A stretch of DNA of 20,054 bases from JBJXGF01 sp046153015. GTDB taxonomy: Bacteria > Actinomycetota > Acidimicrobiia > Acidimicrobiales > CAIXPF01. Shown here piece after piece: positions 13,318-20,054 of the stretch. Below the pieces are notes generated by a model. The model ran no database searches. It saw only the letters and a program-made list of their open reading frames with translations, and was not told the DNA's origin. Within the stretch, counting starts at the first letter, position 1. Each line of letters opens with the position of its first letter. Location: contig JBJXGF010000052.1 of the NCBI GenBank assembly GCA_046153015.1, positions 1 to 20,054 on the forward strand. Direction: 5' to 3'. The position numbers and the translations under genes were made by a program.

Positions 13318-14465
13318 GCGGCGCCAGGCGGCGCGGCCAGCACGTGCACCACGCACACCGCGCCGACCCCCACCATGTGGGCGGCGCCCAGCCGGTGGCG
13401 GGGATGCTGGCGGGCGCCGGCCTCGCCCCGCAGCTGCCGGGTGAGCTCCACGATCTGGCCGGCGCCGGTGGGGCCGATCGGATGGCCCATGGCCAGGAGC
13501 CCCCCGGAGGCGCTCACCGCGCAGCGGCCGCCGATGTCGAACTCGCCGGCGGCCAGGCGGCCGGCCGCTTCGCCCTCGCCGCACAGGCCCATCGCCTCGG
13601 TGTAGAGCAGCTCTTCGATGCTGAACGCGTCGTGCAGCTCGAGCAGGTCGATCTCGGTCGCCGCCACGCCGGCCTCCTCGAACGCGGCCGAGGCGGTCTG
13701 GCGGGTGAGCTCAGCGTCGATGCCGGCGCCGGGCGGGTAGCGGCCCTCGCTGCGGGTCACCGAGGACAGGATGCGCACGGCCCGCCGCTGGTCGAGGCCG
13801 AGGCGGCGGATGCCCTCCGGCGAGGCCACCAGCACGGCGGCTGCGCCCTCGCCGACCGGGCAGCACTGCAGCCGGGTGAGGCTGCCCGAGATCGGCTCCG
13901 CGAGGATCTCCTCCAGCGTGCGGGCCCGGCGGCGCTGCGCGTACGGGTTGAGCGCCCCGTTGGCGTGGTTCTTCAGGGCCACGCGAGCCACCTGCTCGTC
14001 GCTCACCCCGTGGCGGTGCTGGTAGTCGGCGGCGAGCAGCGCGAAGTGGGTGAACGGCACGATCGTGCCGCCCTCGAGGTTCTCGATGCCGGCCCTGCTC
14101 GGCGCGGGCGCGCCGCCGCCGGGCTTGTCGACGCCCACCGCCAGCGCGACCTCGCTGCGGCCCGAGGCCACCTCGAGGGCGGCCATGGCCACCGCCGTCG
14201 ACCCCGAGGCCGACGCGTTCTCCACCTGCTGGCTGGCGATGCCGGTGGCGCCCAGGCGGCTCAGCATCACCCGCCCGCCGCCCATGCCGAGCAGCGCCGT
14301 GCCGATGTACGCGGCCTGCACGTCGGTCCAGGCGAGCCCGGCGTCGGCCAGCGCGTGGCGCACGGCGGTCACGCCGAGCTGCACGTAGCTCGTGTCGGAG
14401 CGGTGCTGGTAGGGATGCAGGCCCACGCCCACCACGTACACGGGGGACTGTTCCAACAGGTTCAT
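13311..14465 (-). CDS. Thiolase-fold protein (SCP-x/lipid-transfer type) lacking the nucleophilic Cys
   Basis: 384 aa. Thiolase superfamily fold with His278 (ELHDAFSIEELL) and the C-terminal motif SGGLLAMGHPIGPTGAGQ (His328). At the position where thiolases have the acyl-accepting Cys (EN-A-C-A-SG), the sequence is VENASASGSTA, with Ser85. Ordinary thiolytic chemistry is therefore unlikely. Thiolase-like proteins encoded beside a DUF35 protein include Ltp2, which with the DUF35 part of ChsH2 performs a retro-aldol cleavage of steroid side-chain acyl-CoA; that role is a candidate here, by analogy only. The start ATG overlaps (ATGA) an 18-codon mini-ORF that follows the DUF35 gene. The 3' end overlaps the convergent ABC permease gene by 7 nt. 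Confidence 0.88.
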   Translation of the reverse strand: MNLLEQSPVYVVGVGLHPYQHRSDTSYVQLGVTAVRHALADAGLAWTDVQAAYIGTALLGMGGGRVMLSRLGATGIASQQVENASASGSTAVAMAALEVASGRSEVALAVGVDKPGGGAPAPSRAGIENLEGGTIVPFTHFALLAADYQHRHGVSDEQVARVALKNHANGALNPYAQRRRARTLEEILAEPISGSLTRLQCCPVGEGAAAVLVASPEGIRRLGLDQRRAVRILSSVTRSEGRYPPGAGIDAELTRQTASAAFEEAGVAATEIDLLELHDAFSIEELLYTEAMGLCGEGEAAGRLAAGEFDIGGRCAVSASGGLLAMGHPIGPTGAGQIVELTRQLRGEAGARQHPRHRLGAAHMVGVGAVCVVHVLAAPPGAAQ

Positions 14466-14518
14466 CGGGGCGCCGCCGCGTCGGGGGCGAACTGCAGGTC
14501 CACCACAGCCGGGTTCAT
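14462..14518 (-). CDS. 18-codon mini-ORF created by tandem duplication, linking DUF35 and thiolase-like genes
   Basis: ATG 14518 overlaps the DUF35 stop (ATGA) and its own TGA overlaps the thiolase-like ATG (ATGA). The peptide MNPAVVDLQFAPDAAAPR repeats the last residues of the DUF35 protein (VVDLQFGPDAEAPR). At DNA level a ~47-bp segment ending in GCGCCCCGATGAACC occurs twice, 53 bp apart, with two mismatches. The mini-ORF keeps unbroken translational coupling despite a duplication that is not a multiple of three. Whether the peptide matters is unknown; it may only pass ribosomes along. Confidence 0.6.
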   Translation of the reverse strand: MNPAVVDLQFAPDAAAPR

Positions 14519-14928
14519 CGGGGCGCCTCCGCGTCGGGGCCGAACTGCAGGTCCACCACGTTCTCGCCGTCGTCGGCCTGTTCCCAGACGACCAGCTCGG
14601 CCCGCATCCGCTGGCCGATGCGCAGGCCCTCGCCGGTGGTGAGCACGGCCTTGAGCACCGGGCCGGCGTCGAGGGCGATCACCCCGACCGTGAACGGCGT
14701 GGCGGGGCGGGGCCGGTGGTGGCGGTGCACCACGGCGAAGGCGCGCAGCGCGCCGCAGGGCTCGAGCTCCCGGGGCTCGAGGTCGCCGCCGTGGGCGCCG
14801 CACGCGTCGCAGCCGAACGGGTCGGGGGGGAAGCGCACCTCGCCGCAGGCGAGGCAGCGCTGGCCCACGATCGCTGGGGCCTCGCCGGGCCGGAGGCGGA
14901 GCAGGTCGGGTCGCCGGGCGCGGGTCAT
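14515..14928 (-). CDS. DUF35 family protein: rubredoxin-like zinc ribbon plus OB-fold
   Basis: 137 aa. The N-terminal zinc ribbon has Cys25, Cys28, Cys40 and Cys43 (QRCLACGE...GCDACGA), and an OB-fold acyl-CoA-associated domain follows from about residue 55 (GALRAFAVVHRHHRP...FTVGVIALDAGPVLKAVLTT...GQRMRAELVVWE). Proteins of this family bind to thiolase-like partners encoded next door and are needed for their activity. ATG 14928 has no Shine-Dalgarno; TAGCGT lies 9 nt upstream, suggesting a leaderless message. The C-terminal codons and stop are part of a tandem duplication that produced the adjoining mini-ORF. Confidence 0.9.
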   Translation of the reverse strand: MTRARRPDLLRLRPGEAPAIVGQRCLACGEVRFPPDPFGCDACGAHGGDLEPRELEPCGALRAFAVVHRHHRPRPATPFTVGVIALDAGPVLKAVLTTGEGLRIGQRMRAELVVWEQADDGENVVDLQFGPDAEAPR

Positions 14929-14937
14929 CGCCGCGGC

Positions 14938-14943
14938 ACGCTA
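14938..14943 (-). promoter_or_regulatory. Predicted -10 box for leaderless DUF35 gene
   Basis: TAGCGT on the minus strand, 9 nt before the ATG at 14928, with no Shine-Dalgarno. No clear -35. Confidence 0.35.
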
Positions 14944-14955
14944 GCGCCGCCGCTG

Positions 14956-14994
14956 CGGCAGGCGCTGGTGTTGGTGTTGGTGCGGTGCCTGCCG
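14956..14994 (-). terminator. Hairpin downstream of the NicO-type gene
   Basis: Perfect 8-bp stem CGGCAGGC (14956-14963) / GCCTGCCG (14987-14994) with a 23-nt loop containing GGTGTTGGTGTTGGTG (on the minus strand, ACC/AAC-rich). It begins 14 nt after the transporter stop codon and precedes the DUF35 start, so it could separate the two transcription units. There is no U-tract. Confidence 0.4.
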
Positions 14995-15008
14995 GCCCCG
15001 ACCAGCGC

Positions 15009-16670
15009 TCAGCGCCAGCCGAGGGCGCCGGCGGCGCGCCAGCAGAGCCACAGGCCGACCACGAACACGGCGGCGGCCGCCACCGGGGTCGCCAGCGCGC
15101 TCACCCGCTCGCCGGCGCGGCGAACATCGAGCGCCCGGCGGGTGCGGGCGGTGAGGGCCACCGCGCCGAGGCCCACCCCGACGAGCGCGGCGGCGAGGCC
15201 GACCCCGAAGGCCAGGATCAGCGCGGCGCCGAACTCGACGCGGCCCACCTGCACGGCGCCCAGCAGCACGATCACCGCCGACGCCGAGGGCAGCATCCCG
15301 CCCGAGAGCCCCAGCGCGGCGAGGAGGCGCCACGAGAGCGGACCCGACACGTCGAGGCGGTCCCACGCCACCCGATGCCGGTGCGGGAGCAGCCCGTGCG
15401 AGTGGTGGTCGTGGTCGTGATGGTCGTGGTCGTGGTCATGGTCGTGATGGTCACGGTCATGGTCATGGTCATGGTGAGCGTGGTCGTGATGGTCGGGGGG
15501 CGGGCCGGCGAGGCTGGCGCCCACCAGAACCGGCCGAGGAGCGGGGGAGTGATGGTGCGGGGCGGGCGGGGCGGCGGCGAGGCGGGCGGCGGCGAGGCGC
15601 ACCAGCAGCCAGGCGCCGAGGCCGACCACGATCAGCGCCGACGCGGCCTGCAGCCAGGGGTAGACCCGCTCGGGGGCGAACGCCGCCGAGGCGGCCAGGG
15701 TCACGCCGCCCAACACGAACACGCCCAGCGTGTGGGACAACGCCACGGCCAGCGCCAGCACCCCCGCCTGCCGGCGGGTCCCCCGCGACCCCACCAGGTA
15801 CGCGGCGACGACGGTCTTGCCGTGCCCGGGGGCCAGCCCGTGGAGCGCGCCGAGACCCGCCGCCACGAGCAGGGCCGCCGTCGTGGCCGCCAGGCCCGAG
15901 CGGCCCCCGGCGATGAGGCCGGTCAGGCGCGCGTCGCCCCCTGCCCGCGCTGTCCGTCGGGAATCGGGCGCGGCGCCCGCCGCCGCACCGTCGACCGAGC
16001 CGGCCTCGCCGGCCGCGGCGGCCGGGTCGAGGGTGACCACCAGCTGCGCGTCGCGACGGTCGGGGGCGGGCGCGTCGTTCGGGAACGTGCGCAGCTCGTC
16101 GCTGACGCTGCGGGCCGGAAGGTCGCTGTCGAGCGACGCCCCGGCGCCCGCGGTCGCGGTGAGCTCCCGCCAGCCGACGCGGCCGGCGCCGTTGCCGTCG
16201 CTGATGGAGAGACTCTTGCGCCCGGCGGCGCCGGCGAAGGGGTAGGCGAACGCGCACTCCACCCGCAGGGTCGACAGGCCCGCTTCACCCGGCGGCGCCT
16301 CGGCCGCGGCCCCCCTGACCTGGGCGGCCAGCGCTTCGCCGTCGAGACGGACCGCCAGGCCGGCGGCCAGCTCGGGGCAGCGAGCGGCCGCGTAGCCGGC
16401 GAGCTCGGCCGCGTCGGCTCCGCCGCTGCGGTCGGCGTCGAGCGCCGGCCGCTCCTGGAAGGCGGGCAGCTCGGCCAGGTCGAGCACGTAGCGCACGGCG
16501 AGCTCCCGGCCGCCGACGCGCAATCCCGCGTAGTGGTTCACGGTGAAGTTGCCGAGCGGATGCGCCCCCACCGGCGTGGACCAGCCGCCGGCGACCGTGG
16601 CGACGAAGACAGCGGCAACGGCAGCGGCCGCGGCCGCCGCCGCGGCCCGGGGCTTGGGGCGTGCGCTCAC
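15009..16670 (-). CDS. NicO-family nickel/cobalt transporter with N-terminal exported domain and His-rich loop
   Basis: 553 aa. An N-terminal signal-like helix (residues ~8-28) is followed by an exported domain beginning AHPLGNFTVNHYAGLRV (36-52) and running to ~245, then about six membrane helices. The metal-transport motif is HGLAPGHGKTVVAAYLVG (277-294), with a second His in LSHTLG (312). A cytosolic or loop segment at residues 393-432 is almost entirely His and Asp (nt ~15375-15494, made of CAC/CAT and GAC codons) and should bind Ni, Co or Zn. RcnA-like members export Ni/Co, others import for hydrogenase or urease; direction cannot be decided and no metalloenzyme genes are nearby. The ATG at 16670 is the start that gives the signal helix. 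It follows the DUF3048 gene after 52 nt on the same strand. Confidence 0.88.
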   Translation of the reverse strand: MSARPKPRAAAAAAAAAVAAVFVATVAGGWSTPVGAHPLGNFTVNHYAGLRVGGRELAVRYVLDLAELPAFQERPALDADRSGGADAAELAGYAAARCPELAAGLAVRLDGEALAAQVRGAAAEAPPGEAGLSTLRVECAFAYPFAGAAGRKSLSISDGNGAGRVGWRELTATAGAGASLDSDLPARSVSDELRTFPNDAPAPDRRDAQLVVTLDPAAAAGEAGSVDGAAAGAAPDSRRTARAGGDARLTGLIAGGRSGLAATTAALLVAAGLGALHGLAPGHGKTVVAAYLVGSRGTRRQAGVLALAVALSHTLGVFVLGGVTLAASAAFAPERVYPWLQAASALIVVGLGAWLLVRLAAARLAAAPPAPHHHSPAPRPVLVGASLAGPPPDHHDHAHHDHDHDRDHHDHDHDHDHHDHDHHSHGLLPHRHRVAWDRLDVSGPLSWRLLAALGLSGGMLPSASAVIVLLGAVQVGRVEFGAALILAFGVGLAAALVGVGLGAVALTARTRRALDVRRAGERVSALATPVAAAAVFVVGLWLCWRAAGALGWR

Positions 16671-16722
16671 CTCCCCCCTTCGGCGCCGCCGCCCGGGCCG
16701 GATTGGCGCCGGCGGGGCGGCC

Positions 16723-17913
16723 TCAGCCCCCGCTGAGCGCCGCCGCGGCGTCGTCGCTCAGCAGCGTCGCGTCGCCGGGCATCGGCAGGTCGACCCACGT
16801 GCGTCCCCGCAGCAGGGTCATCGGCGCGCCGTCGGGGCCGATCAGCGTGTAGGGGGCGGCGGCGCCGGATCGTCGCCACCGGCCCTCGACCACGTGACCG
16901 GCGCTGAACACCAGCGCCCGTCCCTCGCCGATCGTCTGCGCCTCGGGGGAGTTGAGGTCGGCCGGGCTCGGCTCGTAGGTCGTCTCCAGCACCACCAGGT
17001 TCTCGGGGCTGATCTGCACCCCCTCGGTGTCGCGATGCGGCGCCCCCGCCACGAAACGCAGCCAGCGGCCGGCGGCGGCGTCCCACACGAACGCGATCGG
17101 CGGCTCGCCGTTGAACCGCAGCGACACCCCCGCCACCGGCGCCGCGCCCGCTTGGGGCCCGTCCCCCGGGCGGTAGGCGAACATCGGCTTGGGCGGGGCC
17201 CCGCCCTGCGCCGCCTGGTACAGCTCGGGGGTCGAGGTCATCAGGTTGTGGGGCGCCTTGCGGTTGCGATCCCGGCGGAAGGCGCCGCTGTTGGCGCCCG
17301 CCCCCACATCGACCAGCGCCGCGTCGCCCACGGCCGCCAGCACCCCGGAGTTGCCTCCGGAGTAGGCGAAGAGGGGGTTGTTCAGCATCGGGACCAGATG
17401 CACGTCGCTGGTGCGGGCCGAGCGGACGGGCCCGACCACCGAGGCGTCCTCGCTCTGGAACACGGCCGCGAACCGGCTGGCGTACTCGACGTAGAGCTCG
17501 AACACCACGTCGGCCTGGTTGAGGCCGGCGTGCACCCGCACCGAGGGCTCGTTGTCGACCTTCACCACCAGCGCCGGCCGGTCGGCGCACGCCGGGCCGC
17601 CGCTGGTGAGCGGACCGCCGGCCGGCTCGGTCGACACCGCCGCGCCGGTGCCGGCGGCGGGCGCCTCTTGCACCGTGCACGGGTCGGGCGGGGGGGCCGC
17701 CGTGGTGGGCGCGGCGGGCGGGGCGGAGGTGGGCGCATCGCTGGCGGCGGTGGGCGCCGAGCTCTCGGTGGTGGCGGCAGCGTCCCCGTCGGGGCGGGCG
17801 TCGGCGCCGCCGCCGCCGCAGCCGACGAGCACGGCGCCGCAGAGCAACGCGCCGCGGGCCCCGCCGAGCACCGATCGATGGACGCGCCGCGGGGTCGATC
17901 CTCGTTGCGGCAT
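16723..17913 (-). CDS. DUF3048 (YerB-type) lipoprotein
   Basis: 396 aa. Lipoprotein signal with lipobox LVGC, Cys32, then a low-complexity Ala/Pro/Thr linker (residues ~38-78) that would extend the domain from the membrane. The DUF3048 N-terminal domain starts near residue 110: RPALVVKVDNEPSVRVHAGLNQADVVFELYVE, followed by SRFAAVFQS and VGPVRSAR, all typical. A second domain follows from about residue 270 (SLRFNGEPPIAFVWDAAAGRWLRFVAG) to the end. The function of the family (B. subtilis YerB) is unknown. TAGCCT 9 nt before the ATG and no Shine-Dalgarno suggest a leaderless mRNA. It lies between a PKD-repeat surface protein and a metal transporter, all on one strand. Confidence 0.92.
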   Translation of the reverse strand: MPQRGSTPRRVHRSVLGGARGALLCGAVLVGCGGGGADARPDGDAAATTESSAPTAASDAPTSAPPAAPTTAAPPPDPCTVQEAPAAGTGAAVSTEPAGGPLTSGGPACADRPALVVKVDNEPSVRVHAGLNQADVVFELYVEYASRFAAVFQSEDASVVGPVRSARTSDVHLVPMLNNPLFAYSGGNSGVLAAVGDAALVDVGAGANSGAFRRDRNRKAPHNLMTSTPELYQAAQGGAPPKPMFAYRPGDGPQAGAAPVAGVSLRFNGEPPIAFVWDAAAGRWLRFVAGAPHRDTEGVQISPENLVVLETTYEPSPADLNSPEAQTIGEGRALVFSAGHVVEGRWRRSGAAAPYTLIGPDGAPMTLLRGRTWVDLPMPGDATLLSDDAAAALSGG

Positions 17914-17922
17914 TGGGCGATG

Positions 17923-17928
17923 AGGCTA
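17923..17928 (-). promoter_or_regulatory. Predicted -10 box for leaderless DUF3048 gene
   Basis: TAGCCT on the minus strand, 9 nt before the ATG at 17913, with no Shine-Dalgarno. No clear -35. Confidence 0.4.
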
Positions 17929-17977
17929 GCGGCGGATGCCCCGAAACCAGTCGCGCCCTGCGCCTCCCGCCGGCCGA

Positions 17978-20054
17978 TCAGCCCCCGACGCGCTCCCGCA
18001 CGTGGACCACGATCGTGGTCTCGCCGCACACGGTGGGCTGGTCGGTGCGGCACACGCGCAGCCTCACCGGGTAGTCGCCCGCGGCGGGGAACGAGACCGT
18101 GAGCACTCGGCCCTCGCGGGTGCGCCCGGCGACGGTCCAGGTGTGGCCGCCGACGGCGCCGGCGGTGGCGTCGGCCAGCGACACCGGCGCGCCCGGCGGG
18201 GCCGGATCCGGGCTCAGACGACGGATCACCACGTTGGGCGGCGCCAGAGGCGCGGGGAGCACCTCGATCCTGTCCACCACCGCGGCGCAGATCGTCGGCT
18301 CGTCCGCCCAGCAGCTGCGCAGGGTCACCTCCACCGTGCCCGGGTTCGGGAACGTGCGGGTGACCGTGCGGCCGTCGGCCTCGCCGCCGGGCTCGAACCT
18401 CCAGCGGGCGGTGCCCACGGCGCCAGGGGTGGTGTCGGTGAAGGTGATCGGCCGCCCGGCGATGCGCTGGTCGGGCGCGGTGGTCACGGCCAGGCTGGCC
18501 GAGGGCGGCGGCCGCGGCGTCGTGCGGACGGTCACCTTCTCGCTCGTGCGGCTGGTCTTGCCGTCGGCGCCGACCACCTCGAGGCTCACGTCGAAGACCC
18601 CCACGCCGGCGAACGCGTGCACCGGGTTGCGCTCGGTCGACGCTGCGCCGTCGCCGAACGACCAGCGCCAGGCGGTCGGCGCGCCGGTCGAGCGATCGCT
18701 GAACCGGACGGCCTGGCCCGGCGCGGCGGGGTTCGGGGCCGCCGCGAACCGGGCCTCGGAGCCGGGCGGCGGGACGATGCGGACGCTGAGCGACGCGGTG
18801 AACTCGCCGGCGCTGTTGGTGAGCGAGGCGGTCACGGGGTACGTGCCGGGCGCGGTCCACGCCTTGGTCACCGCGGCGCCGGGCGCTGCGGGGGTGGTGG
18901 CGCCGTCGCCCCAGCTCCAAACCACGCTGGTGGGGCCGCCGCTCAGGTTCACGAGGCTGAACGTGATCGGCGCGCCGGGCCGGGCCTGCACGCTCGAGGC
19001 GGCGATCTCGCCGTGGGGAGCGCTGGGGGCGACGACGAGCACGGTCACGGTGGCGACGCTCACCTCGCCCGCCTCGCTCCGGGCCCGCAAGGTGGCTGTG
19101 TGCTCGCCTTCGGTGGCGAACGCGTGGCGGACGACCCGTCCCGAGGCTCGGGCGCCGTCGTCGAAGGACCACACGGACTGGGCCGGCGCCGGTTCGCTGC
19201 GGTCGGTGAAGGTCACCGCCTGACCGACCGGCGCCCGCCGGGGCGTGGCCTCGGCCGCCGCCGTGAGCGGCGGGGGCCGCTCGCGGATCGTGATCGTGCG
19301 CTCGGCGCCGACCGCGCCGCGCAGGCCGCGCACCTCGAGGCCGACGGTGTAGGCGCCCGCCGCCTGGAACCGGTGCACCACCCGCCGCGCCGACGGGGCG
19401 GCGGCGCCGTCGCCGAAGCTCCAGCTCCGCTCGGTGACCTCACCCAACGAGCGATCCTCGAACACGACGGGCTCACCGACCGCGGCCGAGTCCGTGCTCG
19501 TCGTGAACCGGGCGGTGAGCTGCTCTCGTCCGTCGACGACCGTGACCGCGGCGGTGGTCGACGCGTTGCGCTGGCCGTTGGCCACGGTCAGGGTGACCTG
19601 GTGCAGCCCGGGCTCGGCGAACGCCTTGCGGACGATGACGCCCTCCGCGGTCTCCCCGTCGTCGAAGGTCCACCTCCAGCTCGTGGGTGCGGGCTCGCCG
19701 CGCGCCGAGCCGGTGAACGTGATCGGCTCGCCCACCTCGGCCGGGGTGGGCGACGTCTCGATCCCGGCTTCGAGGGCGGACGAGGGAAGCAGGCGCAGCT
19801 CGGCCTCCGGGGCGAGCTTGGGGGCGGGCGCCCGCGCCTGGCCGTTCGCCGGCCCAGAGGCGCCGGCGCGTAGGAGCGGGAGCCCGTCCTGGCTCTTGTC
19901 GACCGGGACCACAGACCCGTCCCGCTTGAGCACGCCCGCCTCGGGGCCGGCCGGGTTGTCGAACCACACCAGCCCGTCCTCGACGAACAGGCGGAACTCG
20001 GTGTCGGCCGGCAGCACCTGCGTGGCCTCGATCTGGCCCGAGGCGGCGTCGAGC
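17978..20054 (-). CDS. Large multi-PKD-domain protein, probably surface or secreted (N-terminus outside window)
   Basis: The frame is open to the right edge (691 residues visible), and the sequence before the first possible start in the window (GTG 20017) continues sensibly (LDAASGQIEATQVLPADTEF), so the gene starts outside. After ~80 residues of unassigned sequence (LVWFDNPAG...VLKRDGSVVPVDKSQDG) come seven PKD-like beta-sandwich domains, numbered from GTG 20017 at about 85-162, 166-246, 250-329, 334-416, 419-500, 504-588 and 592-674. Most carry the W-x-F/W-G/D-DG core (WTFDDGE, WSFGDGA, WSFDDGA, WSWGDGA). The last two lack the DG core and instead share a CX7C pair (Cys569/577 and Cys656/664), so they look like a separate duplicated pair, probably disulfide bonded. 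PKD arrays normally act as extracellular spacers or binding modules. No sorting signal is seen at the C-terminus (VRERVGG). Confidence 0.88.
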   Translation of the reverse strand, partial: LDAASGQIEATQVLPADTEFRLFVEDGLVWFDNPAGPEAGVLKRDGSVVPVDKSQDGLPLLRAGASGPANGQARAPAPKLAPEAELRLLPSSALEAGIETSPTPAEVGEPITFTGSARGEPAPTSWRWTFDDGETAEGVIVRKAFAEPGLHQVTLTVANGQRNASTTAAVTVVDGREQLTARFTTSTDSAAVGEPVVFEDRSLGEVTERSWSFGDGAAAPSARRVVHRFQAAGAYTVGLEVRGLRGAVGAERTITIRERPPPLTAAAEATPRRAPVGQAVTFTDRSEPAPAQSVWSFDDGARASGRVVRHAFATEGEHTATLRARSEAGEVSVATVTVLVVAPSAPHGEIAASSVQARPGAPITFSLVNLSGGPTSVVWSWGDGATTPAAPGAAVTKAWTAPGTYPVTASLTNSAGEFTASLSVRIVPPPGSEARFAAAPNPAAPGQAVRFSDRSTGAPTAWRWSFGDGAASTERNPVHAFAGVGVFDVSLEVVGADGKTSRTSEKVTVRTTPRPPPSASLAVTTAPDQRIAGRPITFTDTTPGAVGTARWRFEPGGEADGRTVTRTFPNPGTVEVTLRSCWADEPTICAAVVDRIEVLPAPLAPPNVVIRRLSPDPAPPGAPVSLADATAGAVGGHTWTVAGRTREGRVLTVSFPAAGDYPVRLRVCRTDQPTVCGETTIVVHVRERVGG

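Noticed and set aside
14519..14803. Second DUF35-like protein in another frame ending at 14462
   Set aside because: Only the last 18 codons resemble DUF35, because of the tandem duplication; the rest is an out-of-frame shadow.
17936..19873. 645-codon open frame antisense to the PKD protein
   Set aside because: Composition is typical of GC-rich antisense frames; the minus strand shows repeated PKD domains.

Overview
The window is a roughly 70% GC bacterial chromosome segment carrying about 16 genes on both strands, with short intergenic gaps, GTG starts, and overlapping stop/start codons. Gene content points to a high-GC actinobacterium: a CeoB/CeoC-type pair of TrkA-like proteins next to a divergent KimA-type permease and an OB-fold gene, an actinobacterial dodecin, and a thiolase-like/DUF35 pair. 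The base composition and the GC-rich hairpin repeats suggest Acidimicrobiia, but that placement is inference.

Region 1 (1-7822) is a potassium and proton energetics locus. From the left edge: a membrane H+-pyrophosphatase (hppA, minus strand, C-terminus cut by the window) with the Lys signature of K+-independent enzymes; a ~300 nt gap with a 19-bp perfect inverted repeat; two tandem KimA-family K+/H+ symporter paralogs (minus); then, divergently, two overlapping trkA-like RCK genes (plus). A convergent small OB-fold gene (minus) is bracketed by copies of a GC-rich hairpin repeat, including two full copies of an 89-bp tandem repeat. The inferred logic is that the pyrophosphatase makes proton motive force, the KimA-like permeases use it to import K+, and the RCK pair senses nucleotides and gates K+ uptake.

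Region 2 (7823-10486, plus) holds a TauD/TfdA-type Fe(II)/2-oxoglutarate dioxygenase whose 5' leader can fold into three consecutive hairpins, a ketopantoate-reductase-family enzyme translationally coupled to it, a strong hairpin after that pair, and an unrecognised 113-aa helical protein.

Region 3 (10476-10846) is a convergent intergenic space filled by five tandem ~36-bp hairpin units. The outermost units supply the TGA stop codons of both flanking genes. The minus-strand gene is a dodecin.

Region 4 (10956-13317, plus) has a short-chain dehydrogenase and a two-gene ABC-2 exporter (ATPase plus permease). The exporter ends in a 7-nt convergent overlap with the next gene.

Region 5 (13311-20054, all minus) contains, in transcription order from the right edge: a large secreted-type protein with seven PKD-like domains (N-terminus outside the window), a DUF3048/YerB lipoprotein, a NicO-type Ni/Co transporter with a His/Asp-rich loop, a DUF35 zinc-ribbon/OB protein, an 18-codon mini-ORF made by a local tandem duplication, and a thiolase-fold protein lacking the nucleophilic Cys. 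Several genes (OB-fold, ABC ATPase, DUF35, DUF3048) have a TANNNT hexamer 6-9 nt before the start codon and no Shine-Dalgarno, suggesting leaderless transcripts. I saw no tRNA, rRNA, transposase or CRISPR array.
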